A stretch of DNA of 64,000 nt from Algoriphagus resistens (GTDB taxonomy: Bacteria; Bacteroidota; Bacteroidia; Cytophagales; Cyclobacteriaceae). The position numbers were made by a program, and so were the translations under genes. This document shows positions 26,301 to 35,059 of the stretch, in pieces. The number at the start of each line of letters is the position of its first letter. The stretch's first letter is position 1. The stretch covers positions 96,886-160,885 of the forward strand of contig NZ_LMXN01000015.1 in NCBI RefSeq assembly GCF_001442615.1, read 5' to 3'. A model generated the notes under the pieces. That model searched no databases and was not told the origin of the DNA. It was given only the letters and a program-made list of their open reading frames with translations.

Positions 26301-28410
26301 CACCGATAGCCGAATTTGCCATTACTGAAATTGCACCTTTGTCCGGAGTAATCACCCAATCTTCCCCTTGGGTGTAACTATTTCCATAAGCACTTCCGTA
26401 GTCACAGCCGTTAAACAGCATGACGGGATATTTGCCTTTATTCTGATAGTTCAAGGTGGGATCTGAAGCAAAACCGATTTCTATATCGATCACCGTAGGA
26501 GCTCCATGTCCAAAAAATGTCAGCATGGATCGCCCTTCATTCAGATCCCCAGTGATATCAATGACTTCAACGGTAGAGTTTGAGCGCTTTCTATAGGTAG
26601 TAACATTTCCTCCCAGAAAAGGTCCTTCGGCAATAGTTTTAAAGCCATTCATGAAATTAAAATAGCGCTCCAACTCAAACTCAGATACACCTCCGCTAAG
26701 GTGAATCAATTCCTTTTGCCAGGAATCAGAAATCCCTACCCCATCTTTCTCTATCGCTTTTCCCAGATAATCTGCCAATTGCTGCGCATTTCTTGCAGGA
26801 ATTCTACCCACAGCTAAGGCAGGGACGTTTGGTTTGGACCGATCAAGTCCAACCGTGTATACATTATCTGAAAAGGGAAACCCTCCTGCCGGAATGAGGT
26901 CCCGGAAGCTAAATGCTGAGGGATTATTTCTGTAGAAATAAGTTACTCCCCCTGCTCGCGCGGTAGAATACATCGCCAATGATCTACCTGCAAACAGCAT
27001 ATGTGTTGGCTTGTGAACAGGGTAATATGCCTTCAAAAATTCATAAATAGCTACCGGGGAATATTCTCCATAGCCGAATTGATTATACAGATCCTCGACC
27101 TTTACAGTCAGCGTATCAAAGCCTCCTCCTGCTGGAGAAGCCCGGTGTTCGGCATAGGCTTTCAGCGGGTTGTCAAACTGGGTGGTAGGCTGCTCCAGCA
27201 CATGATGTCCTACCAAAATATAATTTGCTGGCTGTGCTAGGTAATTTCTGAATTTCACCTGTTCCAGTGAGGTTATTTCTGTGATATTCTCTTCATTCTG
27301 CAGCCAAATACGGCTCGAATCATTAGGAACAGAGGCTCTGAAGGCCAAGGTTTGGGCATTGACAGATAGCTGAACTTTCTCAGGATTTGCCGGATCAGTG
27401 ATCTCCAAAGCGGAATAAGATCCGGAAAGCTGAGAGAGCTGAATCCGCTGATTTCCGGGAGGGGAAATAAAAAGCTCTGAAGAAAAATCCCCCGTACCCA
27501 CATTGTTTTGCAAGGTAACCTTAGCGAAAGCTACAGATATATTATCCACAGATTCTGTTCCTACTGATTCGAAGGATACAACTAGGCTTCCATCTGGGTT
27601 GAAATCAGACATTGTCAGGTTAATTGATTGCTGGGGATAATCAAATCCGGCAAAATTCACTGTGGTCAGTAAGCGTTGAGATGCGGCATTGGGCCCAGCG
27701 TAGATTCTTGTAGCGTGTGCATTCTCCGATCTGCCTACCAGCCCAAATTCCAACTTTGCCAATCCCGAATTCGCCATCGCTCCCAATTGGTCCAAGACAA
27801 TCCGGCGGGTGTTGCCTTTAGTGATCACCGAAGACATCCAACCTTGTCCCAAGTCAAATTTGGACAATCTAAATCCCAGCGCATATCCAACACCCAATGA
27901 ATACTGTTCGGAAAAAGTCAGTAGTTTTTCCGAGGCATATCTATTTGTCAAAGGCAAAGTTGTCTCTGGCACAGACCTGAGAATCATCCTTTTTCCACTT
28001 TGGCCACTGGTGATAGTCAGGAAAAAAGCGGTGGTATCAGAAGTAGTGTTCAAGTATGGATTCGGGATCTTTTCAAAATCGGAGTAAAGCAATCTATCCA
28101 GTGTCCCATCATTTCTCCTTCCATAAAAGTCAATGAAATCTCCTGTATCAAACTTCCCGTCATTTTCTCCTTCTACATGGATCGCTACTTCTTTTCCGCG
28201 ATGATAAAGCCTGATAGTTCTAGGATCCAAGCCAATCAGATCGATACCTGAGTTACTCAGTGATGCTGCTGAGATGCGATGTATACCATCGGAAGCAGTA
28301 GAAATCTTGTAGTAAGTCTGATCATAACTATACCAGACTGGCTGCTGGGCTTGAGCAAACTCATAAAGCATCAAGAATGTCAGAAAAACGAATAGTAGTC
28401 TTTTTATCAT
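23389..28410 (-). CDS. PorU2-like C25 family protease of the type IX secretion system
   Basis: 1673 residues. Signal peptide of about 21 residues ending AQAQ. The gingipain-type (C25) catalytic residues are visible: H635 in FFGHGAPTVID and C669 in LFNGCDYGSAYG. The long C-terminal part holds beta-sandwich repeats, and the last 110 residues resemble FlgD-like cargo domains (YPYPNPF, NGVYIYR). PorU removes C-terminal signals from type IX cargo at the cell surface; the PorU2 form common in Cytophagia is longer and less studied. Its start overlaps the stop of the PorV/PorQ-like gene by 4 bases. Confidence 0.9.
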   Translation of the reverse strand: MIKRLLFVFLTFLMLYEFAQAQQPVWYSYDQTYYKISTASDGIHRISAASLSNSGIDLIGLDPRTIRLYHRGKEVAIHVEGENDGKFDTGDFIDFYGRRNDGTLDRLLYSDFEKIPNPYLNTTSDTTAFFLTITSGQSGKRMILRSVPETTLPLTNRYASEKLLTFSEQYSLGVGYALGFRLSKFDLGQGWMSSVITKGNTRRIVLDQLGAMANSGLAKLEFGLVGRSENAHATRIYAGPNAASQRLLTTVNFAGFDYPQQSINLTMSDFNPDGSLVVSFESVGTESVDNISVAFAKVTLQNNVGTGDFSSELFISPPGNQRIQLSQLSGSYSALEITDPANPEKVQLSVNAQTLAFRASVPNDSSRIWLQNEENITEITSLEQVKFRNYLAQPANYILVGHHVLEQPTTQFDNPLKAYAEHRASPAGGGFDTLTVKVEDLYNQFGYGEYSPVAIYEFLKAYYPVHKPTHMLFAGRSLAMYSTARAGGVTYFYRNNPSAFSFRDLIPAGGFPFSDNVYTVGLDRSKPNVPALAVGRIPARNAQQLADYLGKAIEKDGVGISDSWQKELIHLSGGVSEFELERYFNFMNGFKTIAEGPFLGGNVTTYRKRSNSTVEVIDITGDLNEGRSMLTFFGHGAPTVIDIEIGFASDPTLNYQNKGKYPVMLFNGCDYGSAYGNSYTQGEDWVITPDKGAISVMANSAIGVDVYLRRYSDMFYRKAFSDSTLIYRTLGEVKQEAEAAYLDAYGSSPLSYSHMEQMINYGDPGLRIFPADKADYAVKVEEVSVDSFDEVPLSVLSDSLKLSFVLRNIGRVDTDSLEYKVTRKLADGSTESFSPVKVPYISRIDSLSFTIPNTGRNSAGENTFTIEVNSKMEVGEMTFANNSVTYSKFIPLSGTLNLYPVDYGIVNGTDTNLIVQVPGKTTEDRTVIIQLDTAAAFNSAFRKEARVTTRGLAEMPLELSLFTDSTTFYWRSKFQEAIPGETDVWTNSSFSYIPSGPEGWTQRTSYQLEEDQLTNLEIGESDRKWKYLDIQANVEVFTVGAGVDTLSFRNTQFYLDQIPQIIDNVNNANSRLCPNGSLGLVAFEQKSLMPYLAIPVPGFDILDSRACGRVPQMIQSIQNSWITTPGQTMLVDYVNNVKVGDYVVIFSVGNVTFEAWPDIAIEKLKEFGASEATLRALKTGDPYILYGRKGMRPGEAIEIIGDKTMEVPSSQQTLSFDTELSGYLTSGMILTPRVGPASSWERFFQHVNSRNWINEEEKTYFDIIGVKDNGQEELLVGNTFDQEMDLSFINTEVYPYLKLRYSMNDAESTAPAQLEKWQVNYTGVPEGVLILKSAKDQINLREGETGLLELQFKNISKYNFSDSIQVDWKMTNLTSKKVEEFSKKFPALKAGEAFDLTIEFNSVGKSGENRLEIFANPRIQREQTFRNNQVDMGSYFIVEGDNSTALLDVNFDGIYIMDGDIVSPNVMITALLKNDQTLLYKKDTVGLDLYLKQNCETCDFKRVSFSNPNLSWTPASEDEDFKVSLIPGPLEDGIYTLRIANEDSPEPYEITFEVINESQITNFYPYPNPFSTAVRFIFTVTGMEVPDEIKIQIMTVTGKVVREILQNELGPIRIGNNLTEYAWDGKDEFGDQLANGVYIYRVLVRKNGQFMEHRPTAGDKAFRKGYGKMYLLR

Positions 28411-29540
28411 TTGTCTGTCCAGCTTTTAAATTTTCTGAAATCAGGATCCAGTTTCTCCAAACTCACTTTGACACTAAACACATGGGAATAAGGTGTTTCA
28501 GATACATTTCCGATATCAGAAAGAGCATAATCAATTTGAAATTTATCACTAACAAAAACCCCTATTCCCATACTCGGCTGGACATTTATACTTTCTTTGC
28601 CCTGAAAATCTTTGATGTACTGGAAGTTTCCGATTCCCGCACGGAGAAATGCTATATTCTGAAAACCTGCTTCCAATCCAAACCGGGGATCAATACTTAA
28701 CAAAGATGTGCTTACCACTGTATTTCTCTGCCCGTCAAAAGTCATATCCAAATCCAGCGTGGTCAGTAAACTGAATTGGTTTCCAATCTTCCAGTTGTAG
28801 GCCACACTGGATATCGCACGAGGTAAAGTCAATTCTATCGAATTAACCGGAATCTCATTATCTGTCTGTGCATATATCTCGCGAACCAACTCTGCATCAT
28901 GTGACCAAGCATTGAAGGTGGTCGTAATATCGCGTACCATCAAGCCCAGTGTCAGTCGATCTTTGATATAAATTCCTCCTACATCCAGTCCAAATCCCCA
29001 AGCCTGGGCGAATTTGCCGACATTCCTGTGGATTACTTTGACATTCATACCTACTTTGAATTTATCCGAAAGATCTCGGGCATAGCTCAGAAGCAAAGCG
29101 TAATCAGCGGCATTGAAAAACTGAATATTATTATAATTCAAAGCGCCATTGGCATCGTACAGAAATCTGGTATCGGGAATATCATCCACTCCGAATCGAA
29201 TGAGCGAAACTGCCACTTGGCTTTGATCTTTGATCGGTGTGGTAAAAGCCATATAATCGTACTGGGCCACGCCGGCAAAATACTCAGAGTGCATCAAACT
29301 GAATTCATACTTATGCCGCACGCCCATCAGCGCAGCAGGATTCCAATAGGCTGCTGTCACATCCCGAACGGCAGATACCTGGGATCCCCCCATGCCAAGC
29401 GCCCTGGCTCCTACTCCAATACTTAGAAATTCGTTGGAATATTTTGGAGCCAAATCCTGAGCGAACAGTTTAGTATGACCTGCCCAAAAAGCCAGTACTA
29501 TTGCCCAGAAAAAAAAATGACTTCTGATTTTATGTTTCAC
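28407..29540 (-). CDS. PorV/PorQ family outer membrane barrel
   Basis: 377 residues. A signal peptide (residues about 1-27, ending LFAQ) precedes the family's opening pattern FLSIGVGARALGMGGSQVSAV and AAYWNPAAL, diagnostic of PorV/PorQ and FadL-like relatives. PorV shuttles cargo from the translocon to the PorU sortase. The gene overlaps the PorU2-like gene by 4 bases, supporting a shared role in surface attachment of secreted proteins. Whether it acts as PorV or PorQ cannot be decided here. Confidence 0.9.
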   Translation of the reverse strand: MKHKIRSHFFFWAIVLAFWAGHTKLFAQDLAPKYSNEFLSIGVGARALGMGGSQVSAVRDVTAAYWNPAALMGVRHKYEFSLMHSEYFAGVAQYDYMAFTTPIKDQSQVAVSLIRFGVDDIPDTRFLYDANGALNYNNIQFFNAADYALLLSYARDLSDKFKVGMNVKVIHRNVGKFAQAWGFGLDVGGIYIKDRLTLGLMVRDITTTFNAWSHDAELVREIYAQTDNEIPVNSIELTLPRAISSVAYNWKIGNQFSLLTTLDLDMTFDGQRNTVVSTSLLSIDPRFGLEAGFQNIAFLRAGIGNFQYIKDFQGKESINVQPSMGIGVFVSDKFQIDYALSDIGNVSETPYSHVFSVKVSLEKLDPDFRKFKSWTDK

Positions 29541-29896
29541 CTTATAAAATAAACCTTTTTATCAATCCCATTTTAATCCAAACTAGAATTCCTCAAAATC
29601 GACAAGGCACCTGTCCGCTCTCGTACATAAATATGTTCAAATTTTTAACATTTTATTAAAGCCCAATTGGTCGTATTTTTTCTAAATATTTTTTCCCGAC
29701 TTCCTTATCAAAACAATAATCGTCTCTTAGAGTACGTAAAGACACTTTTTGATCTTATTTTTTTATACCTACTACCTGTTTATGACAAGGAAATAGGTTA
29801 TACAAGGTAGCTTGGAAAAGATTGGTATAATTTTTCTCTAATAAGAAGGGACGGGAATAAGGATTTTCCGGAACAAGACACCTAATCACCTAACAA
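29541..29896. other. Divergent promoter region between PorV/PorQ and PadR genes
   Basis: 356 bases, AT-rich, without a recognisable gene. It carries the promoters of the porV-like gene and of the PadR/PspC pair. A segment around 29777-29805 (CCTGTTTATGACAAGGAAATAGG) with partial symmetry may be a PadR operator, but the symmetry is weak. Confidence 0.4.
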
Positions 29897-30226
29897 ATGA
29901 ATGTCGCCAACACACAGATTCAAATGCGCAAAGGACTCTTGGAGTTTTGCGTATTGCATATCATTTCCCGAGGCGAGGTTTATACTTCAGATCTGATCGA
30001 AGAGCTCACCCAAGCTCAGATGATTGTAGTGGAAGGCACACTGTACCCACTACTGAACCGACTGAAGTCAGCCTCATTGGTCGAATATCGCTGGGTAGAA
30101 TCTGAATCCGGTCCTCCGAGGAAATACTACTCCATCACAGAAGAAGGAAAAGCCTTTCTTGGCACACTTTCCACTACCTGGGAATCACTAGTCAATTCCA
30201 CCCTCCTAATCACCTCAAAGAATTGA
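29897..30226 (+). CDS. PadR family transcriptional regulator
   Basis: 109 residues. The winged-helix PadR pattern is clear: KGLLEFCVLHIISRGEVYTSDL, VVEGTLYPLLNRLKSASLVEY, and ESGPPRKYYSITEEGKAFL. PadR proteins usually repress the gene next to them. The stop overlaps the start region of the PspC gene (3 bases upstream of its ATG), so the target is most likely this two-gene operon. Confidence 0.95.
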   Translation: MNVANTQIQMRKGLLEFCVLHIISRGEVYTSDLIEELTQAQMIVVEGTLYPLLNRLKSASLVEYRWVESESGPPRKYYSITEEGKAFLGTLSTTWESLVNSTLLITSKN

Positions 30227-30228
30227 TC

Positions 30229-32223
30229 ATGAAAAAGACTATAAGTATAAACATCAGTGGGATCCTTTTCCACATCGAAGAAGACGGCTACGATACGCTC
30301 CGCAAATACCTGGATGCCATCAACCGCCATTTTTCTTCTTACAAAGATAATCATGAGATCATATCTGATATTGAAAACCGTATCGCTGAGATTTTCCTTA
30401 GCAATCTGAAAAACAACAAGCAGGTAATCACTGCGGAGAATGTCGATAAGCTCATTGAGAAAATGGGAACCATAGCTGATTTTGCTTCTGTAGAAGAAGA
30501 GAAAGCCGATTTGGAGGAAGAAGAAGAAAATGCAGCGAATGATCAGGATTTCTATAAATATGTAACTCCCCCGGATGCAGACAAAAAAGGCTATAAGAAA
30601 CTAGTTCGCCTGGAAAACAGAAAAATCCTGGGAGGTGTGTGCGCAGGAATGGCTCATTACTTCTCGATAGATCCACTGTGGACCAGGCTAATAGCTATTC
30701 TATTGTTATTCTCTGGCAATCTGCGTTTCAACTTTGGATTCTTGGATATCTGGCCGTTTGATGATTTTAGACTCAATCTGAGTTTTGGACTTTTTGCCGC
30801 TGTGGCTTATATCGTGCTATGGATTATCTTGCCTGTCTCCTATGAGATTGAAGAGGATAAAAATATCAAAAAACTCTATAGAAACCCAGATGACAAGGTA
30901 ATCGGGGGTGTGGCCAGTGGATTGGCGGCATATTTCGGGGTGGAAGTAATCTATACGCGATTAGCTTTGGTTTTATTGATCTTAGCCGGTGGGTCAGGAT
31001 TTCTTATTTACCTGATTCTGTGGATCATCACTCCTGTAGCCAGTTCAATTACAGAGCGAATCCGTATGAAAGGGGGAGAGATCACCTTAGACAATATTGA
31101 TTCCACACTCAAAGAAAACATCAACCCTATCCCAAAGGCCCCAGAGTCAAGGACCAGACAGATACTGTTGACCCCTTTTAGGATAATAGGGCAGGTGATC
31201 GAAGGTATTGGAAGTGCGCTGGGACCATTGGGAAGATTCTTCCTGAATGTGATCCGGGTGATTTTCGGCTTATTTGTATTCTTCATTGGCTTAGGACTGA
31301 CCATCGCTCCCATTTTTAGTTTGGCTGTTTATATGGGCGTATTCACCAACGATGATTACCGGGTTCTGATGGACAATTTCCCTGTGGAGCTATTCTCCAA
31401 TCTGGTTCCTATTTGGCTGGTGGTTGGTGCATCATTCCTACTGATCATTCCTGGCATCATCATCATTCTGCTCGGTCTAAGTGTATTGATGCAAAAGAAC
31501 CTGATTGGATCCAGATTTGGTTTTGTAGCACTTGGACTATGGTTATTGTGTGTAGGAATATGCGCATTCCAGATTCCTCTGATAGTTGCCCAGTTCAAGG
31601 AAGAAAACTGGCATAAAATAGAGGAGACTATACCTGTGACAGAGGGGATTATGATCCTGAGAATGAATCCTATAGGAGAAGAGTCCACTTTCAACAATGT
31701 AAACCTTAAGTTGGAAGGAACCTCAGATAGTCTGGTGACACTTCGGGAGGATTTCTTCTCCAGAGGAAAAACAAAAGCAGAAGCCATGAACAATGCTAAA
31801 TTGATAGGGTATAACTACACCGTTATGGATTCGATCATCACTTTTGACGAGGGTTATGATATTTCAAATATTAATACTTTCCGCGACCAAAAGCTGAATC
31901 TGTTCCTTGAAATACCATATGAAAAGCCTTTTATCATGGAACGTTCACTTTTGGAAATCCTCAGAAACACTATTTATAGAAACGGCTTTAGATCCAATGA
32001 TGTCTCCCAAAATACAATCTGGGCATTCAATCAGCAAGGTTTGGTCTGCCTGACTTGTAAAGAGGAGGTGCCACAGAATGAAAGTGAAAACTCAGAGGGA
32101 GTTAATTTTGAAGTTGAAGAGCCTGATACTGGAGAATATAACCGGGAGCAGCTCGACAGCATCAGTAGAGCGAAATTTAACCAGCCCAAGAATCCTGCAA
32201 ACAACGCCGCCGGGCTTAACTAA
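30229..32223 (+). CDS. PspC domain membrane protein with two PspC domains
   Basis: 664 residues from the ATG at 30229. After about 100 cytoplasmic residues there are two PspC domains in tandem (KILGGVCAGMAHYFSIDPLWTR and KVIGGVASGLAAYFGVEVIYTR regions, about 130-165 and 215-245), then a block of hydrophobic segments to about 440 and a soluble C-terminal domain. PspC proteins take part in the phage-shock envelope stress response. Tandem PspC domains joined to a long C-terminal part is the usual Bacteroidota form. Coupled to the PadR gene. Confidence 0.92.
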   Translation: MKKTISINISGILFHIEEDGYDTLRKYLDAINRHFSSYKDNHEIISDIENRIAEIFLSNLKNNKQVITAENVDKLIEKMGTIADFASVEEEKADLEEEEENAANDQDFYKYVTPPDADKKGYKKLVRLENRKILGGVCAGMAHYFSIDPLWTRLIAILLLFSGNLRFNFGFLDIWPFDDFRLNLSFGLFAAVAYIVLWIILPVSYEIEEDKNIKKLYRNPDDKVIGGVASGLAAYFGVEVIYTRLALVLLILAGGSGFLIYLILWIITPVASSITERIRMKGGEITLDNIDSTLKENINPIPKAPESRTRQILLTPFRIIGQVIEGIGSALGPLGRFFLNVIRVIFGLFVFFIGLGLTIAPIFSLAVYMGVFTNDDYRVLMDNFPVELFSNLVPIWLVVGASFLLIIPGIIIILLGLSVLMQKNLIGSRFGFVALGLWLLCVGICAFQIPLIVAQFKEENWHKIEETIPVTEGIMILRMNPIGEESTFNNVNLKLEGTSDSLVTLREDFFSRGKTKAEAMNNAKLIGYNYTVMDSIITFDEGYDISNINTFRDQKLNLFLEIPYEKPFIMERSLLEILRNTIYRNGFRSNDVSQNTIWAFNQQGLVCLTCKEEVPQNESENSEGVNFEVEEPDTGEYNREQLDSISRAKFNQPKNPANNAAGLN

Positions 32224-32226
32224 ATC

Positions 32227-32259
32227 AAACAGGCACCCAGTTGGGTGCCTGTTTTTTTT
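32227..32259 (+). terminator. Terminator after the padR-pspC operon
   Basis: AAACAGGCACCC (32227-32238) pairs perfectly with GGGTGCCTGTTT (32243-32254) over a 4-base loop, followed by a T-run to 32259. A start codon at 32245 for the next gene would lie inside this hairpin, which supports the later start at 32290. Confidence 0.92.
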
Positions 32260-32289
32260 GTATCTTTTTGCCCTAAACCCAAAAGCAAA

Positions 32290-33690
32290 ATGGATGTAAC
32301 TGTAAAGTTTTTAGGCGCAGCAGGCACGGTGACTGGCTCCCGATATTTACTGGATCTGGGAAATTTTGAATTCCTGGTAGATTGTGGACTTTTTCAGGGA
32401 AGAAGAGAACTTCGTCAGAGAAACTGGGATAAATTTCCGATGCCACCTACAGAAATGGAAGCAATCGTGCTCACCCATGCGCATATGGATCATATCGGAT
32501 GCCTGCCTAAGCTGGTCAAAGATGGTTTTTCAGGGCCTATCTATTGTACGGAAGTGACAGCGGAACTTGCGAAAATCTTACTCCTAGACTCTGGAAAGCT
32601 TCAGGAAGAGGAAGCTGAATATGCAAGGAAAAAAGGCTATTCCAGACATAAGATTCCTGAGCCCCTTTATACTGTGGAAGATGCGGAAGCAGTATTTCCA
32701 TTGTTGGTGCCAAAGGAATTCAAGAAACCTTTCCCTATCCATCCGGCAGTAGAAGTCACCTATTATCACGCAGGCCATATTTTGGGAGCGGCAAGTGTGA
32801 AGATTACGATCAAAGGCGATCATCAAACCAAAAAACTTGTGTTCTCAGGCGATTTGGGAAGATATCATGACCCGTTGCTTTTTCCTCCTACCCTAATCCC
32901 GGAAGCGGATGTGGTCTGGATAGAATCAACCTATGGGGACCGGATTTCCACACCTGTGAAACCCGAAGAAGAACTTGCCCGCGCCATCAATGAGGTGTTT
33001 GACAAAGATGGTTTGGTGATTATTCCAGCATTTGCAGTAGGAAGGACACAGTTGGTGATGTATTATTTGTACCAGTTGGTGAAAAAAGGAAAAATCCCGA
33101 ATGTGCCTATTTATTTAGATTCTCCTATGGCGATAAATGTTTCCAGGCTGTATAAGGAATTCCATCAGGATCACCAGTTGATAGCCGTATTGGACAATAC
33201 CGATCAGCATCCCTTCCAGCATTCCCAGCTGCATTACTTCCAAAAGCAAGAGCAATCACGTATGCTAAATGAGCTCAAGGGGAAAGCTATCATTATCTCT
33301 GCCAGTGGCATGGCAACCGGTGGACGTGTATTGCATCACCTTTTCCATCACTTGCCAAATGAAAAGAACGGAGTCATTTTCGTAGGTTACCAGGCAGAAG
33401 GCACCCGGGGCAGACGGCTTGTGAATGGTGAGACTGAGGTAAGGATTTTTGGCCAGGAAGTCCCTGTGAAAGCAAAGATCTACACTGTGGAAGGACTGTC
33501 AGCCCATGCCGATCAAAACGAATTAATGGAGTGGGCAGAAGGCTTCAATGAGAAACCCCAACTAACATTTATAATACACGGAGAAGAGAAGAGCACAACG
33601 GTGCTTGCCTCAAAACTAAAAGAGGAACTTGGATGGAATACTGTCATTCCAAATTATTTGGAATCATTTATGCTGTTTAAGGGAATCTGA
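32290..33690 (+). CDS. Beta-CASP metallo-beta-lactamase-fold nuclease
   Basis: 466 residues from the ATG at 32290. The metal motif HAHMDH is at 63-68; the beta-CASP insert and the C-terminal RNA-specificity segment VEGLSAHADQNELMEW are present. Members include RNase J-like and CPSF73-like RNases, and bacterial homologues probably cleave RNA. The start is chosen because the upstream ATG overlaps a terminator. A lipoprotein gene follows 46 bases downstream. Confidence 0.9.
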   Translation: MDVTVKFLGAAGTVTGSRYLLDLGNFEFLVDCGLFQGRRELRQRNWDKFPMPPTEMEAIVLTHAHMDHIGCLPKLVKDGFSGPIYCTEVTAELAKILLLDSGKLQEEEAEYARKKGYSRHKIPEPLYTVEDAEAVFPLLVPKEFKKPFPIHPAVEVTYYHAGHILGAASVKITIKGDHQTKKLVFSGDLGRYHDPLLFPPTLIPEADVVWIESTYGDRISTPVKPEEELARAINEVFDKDGLVIIPAFAVGRTQLVMYYLYQLVKKGKIPNVPIYLDSPMAINVSRLYKEFHQDHQLIAVLDNTDQHPFQHSQLHYFQKQEQSRMLNELKGKAIIISASGMATGGRVLHHLFHHLPNEKNGVIFVGYQAEGTRGRRLVNGETEVRIFGQEVPVKAKIYTVEGLSAHADQNELMEWAEGFNEKPQLTFIIHGEEKSTTVLASKLKEELGWNTVIPNYLESFMLFKGI

Positions 33691-33736
33691 TACGCTAGCG
33701 CAACTTCTGTATAAAAATACCTTAAACCATCAATCC

Positions 33737-34213
33737 ATGAACAGACCAGTAAAACTTCTTTTCATTTCAGCATTTATCCTGCTGCTTTTTCAATGTGCCC
33801 CCTACCAACCGGAAGGCCAAGGTGTAGTAGGACTTGTCACCTGGCAGGAAGGCAATCAGATGCCCACGATAGTGGAAGAAGGCAGTCAGGAAAAGAAAAA
33901 CAAACGAACAACTATTGGAGATCCTGTTAAAAGAACTGTGCGGGTTTATCCATTGATTAAAATCTCTGATGTAACCTTAGAAAATGGTTTGTTCCAATCT
34001 GTGGCAGCCAAACCTATCACTGAAATAGAAACTGACGAAAACGGTGAATATTCAATCAACCTGAGTCCCGGTAGATATTCTATTCTTACAGTCGAAGAAG
34101 GCGGATTATTTGCCAGCATATTCGATGGTGATGGTAATATCCAGCCGGTTACTGTAAAAGAAAACGAATGGACATTGTTGGATATCGTCGTAAATTATAA
34201 GGCTGCATTCTAA
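33737..34213 (+). CDS. Small lipoprotein with carboxypeptidase-like fold
   Basis: 158 residues from the ATG at 33737. The lipobox is LLLFQC, so the mature protein is lipidated around residue 20. The remaining part has a repeated pattern ending DENGEYSINLSPGRYSIL, typical of carboxypeptidase-regulatory-like or transthyretin-like beta-sandwich domains, with no catalytic residues seen. Function unknown. It is followed by a strong terminator and may be cotranscribed with the nuclease gene. Confidence 0.8.
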   Translation: MNRPVKLLFISAFILLLFQCAPYQPEGQGVVGLVTWQEGNQMPTIVEEGSQEKKNKRTTIGDPVKRTVRVYPLIKISDVTLENGLFQSVAAKPITEIETDENGEYSINLSPGRYSILTVEEGGLFASIFDGDGNIQPVTVKENEWTLLDIVVNYKAAF

Positions 34214-34243
34214 TCCAGAGAAAACAAAATACGGTTCATTTAT

Positions 34244-34293
34244 AAAGGTCTCCTTTTGACATTGAATTGATCAAAAGGAGACCTTTTATTTTT
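34244..34293 (+). terminator. Terminator after the lipoprotein gene
   Basis: A 16-bp perfect stem (34244-34259 with 34271-34286) with an 11-base loop and a T-rich tail. It isolates the lipoprotein gene from the ECF sigma gene that begins at 34490. Confidence 0.92.
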
Positions 34294-34489
34294 AATTCTT
34301 AATTTCAGCACAATATAAAACAGGAAAGTACGTAGCTTAGAAAAAAGCACATGACACTTATAATAAGCCATTTACAAGACCCAAAAAAACTTTGAATAGC
34401 ATTATTGATAAAAATTATTAACTTTTTTTCACTTGCCTAAGCAACCATTTTTTCACTAAAGGCATCTACCTAATTGAAAGCTTAATCGA

Positions 34490-35059
34490 ATGTTCAGCAG
34501 AGTCAATTTTTCAACCGAATCAGGATTATTACAAGGATGCCTCAAAGGCGACCGAATGGCGCAGCGCCACTTGTATGATCAATACTCGGGGAAATTCTTG
34601 GCAATCTGCATCCGGTACCTCAAAGACCGGGAGCATGCCGAAGATGTGATGATCGAGGGCTTTATGAAAATCTTTGAAAAGCTGCCCCAATTTCAATCCA
34701 AGGGAAGTTTTGAAGGCTGGATGAAGCGGATCATCGTCACTCAGGCTCTCATGACGCTAAGAAGTCACCGTCACCTAATGATGGAGATCAATATGGAAAA
34801 TGAGACCGAATACCAGGACCATAATTATGAGCTCAATCACATGGAAACTGAAGACCTGATGAAACTGGTAGAAAGCCTTCCGGTAGGATACAGGACAGTG
34901 TTCAACCTCTACGCAATCGAAGGTTTCTCACATCAGGAGATCGGAGAGCTCTTGGGAATAAGCGAAAGCACTTCGAAGTCCCAGCTCAATAGGGCAAGGA
35001 ATACTTTAAAAGAAAAAATTGCCAGTCAAACACCAAAAGAAAGGAGAATCAATGGCTAA
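34490..35059 (+). CDS. ECF-type RNA polymerase sigma factor
   Basis: 189 residues. Region 2 lies at about 24-90 (LYDQYSGKFLAICIRYLKDREHAEDVMIEGF) and region 4 at about 125-175 (LPVGYRTVFNLYAIEGFSHQEIGELLGISESTSKSQLNRAR). It recruits RNA polymerase to a small set of promoters. The next gene overlaps it by 8 bases (ATGGCTAA), indicating translational coupling to the likely anti-sigma protein. Confidence 0.95.
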   Translation: MFSRVNFSTESGLLQGCLKGDRMAQRHLYDQYSGKFLAICIRYLKDREHAEDVMIEGFMKIFEKLPQFQSKGSFEGWMKRIIVTQALMTLRSHRHLMMEINMENETEYQDHNYELNHMETEDLMKLVESLPVGYRTVFNLYAIEGFSHQEIGELLGISESTSKSQLNRARNTLKEKIASQTPKERRING

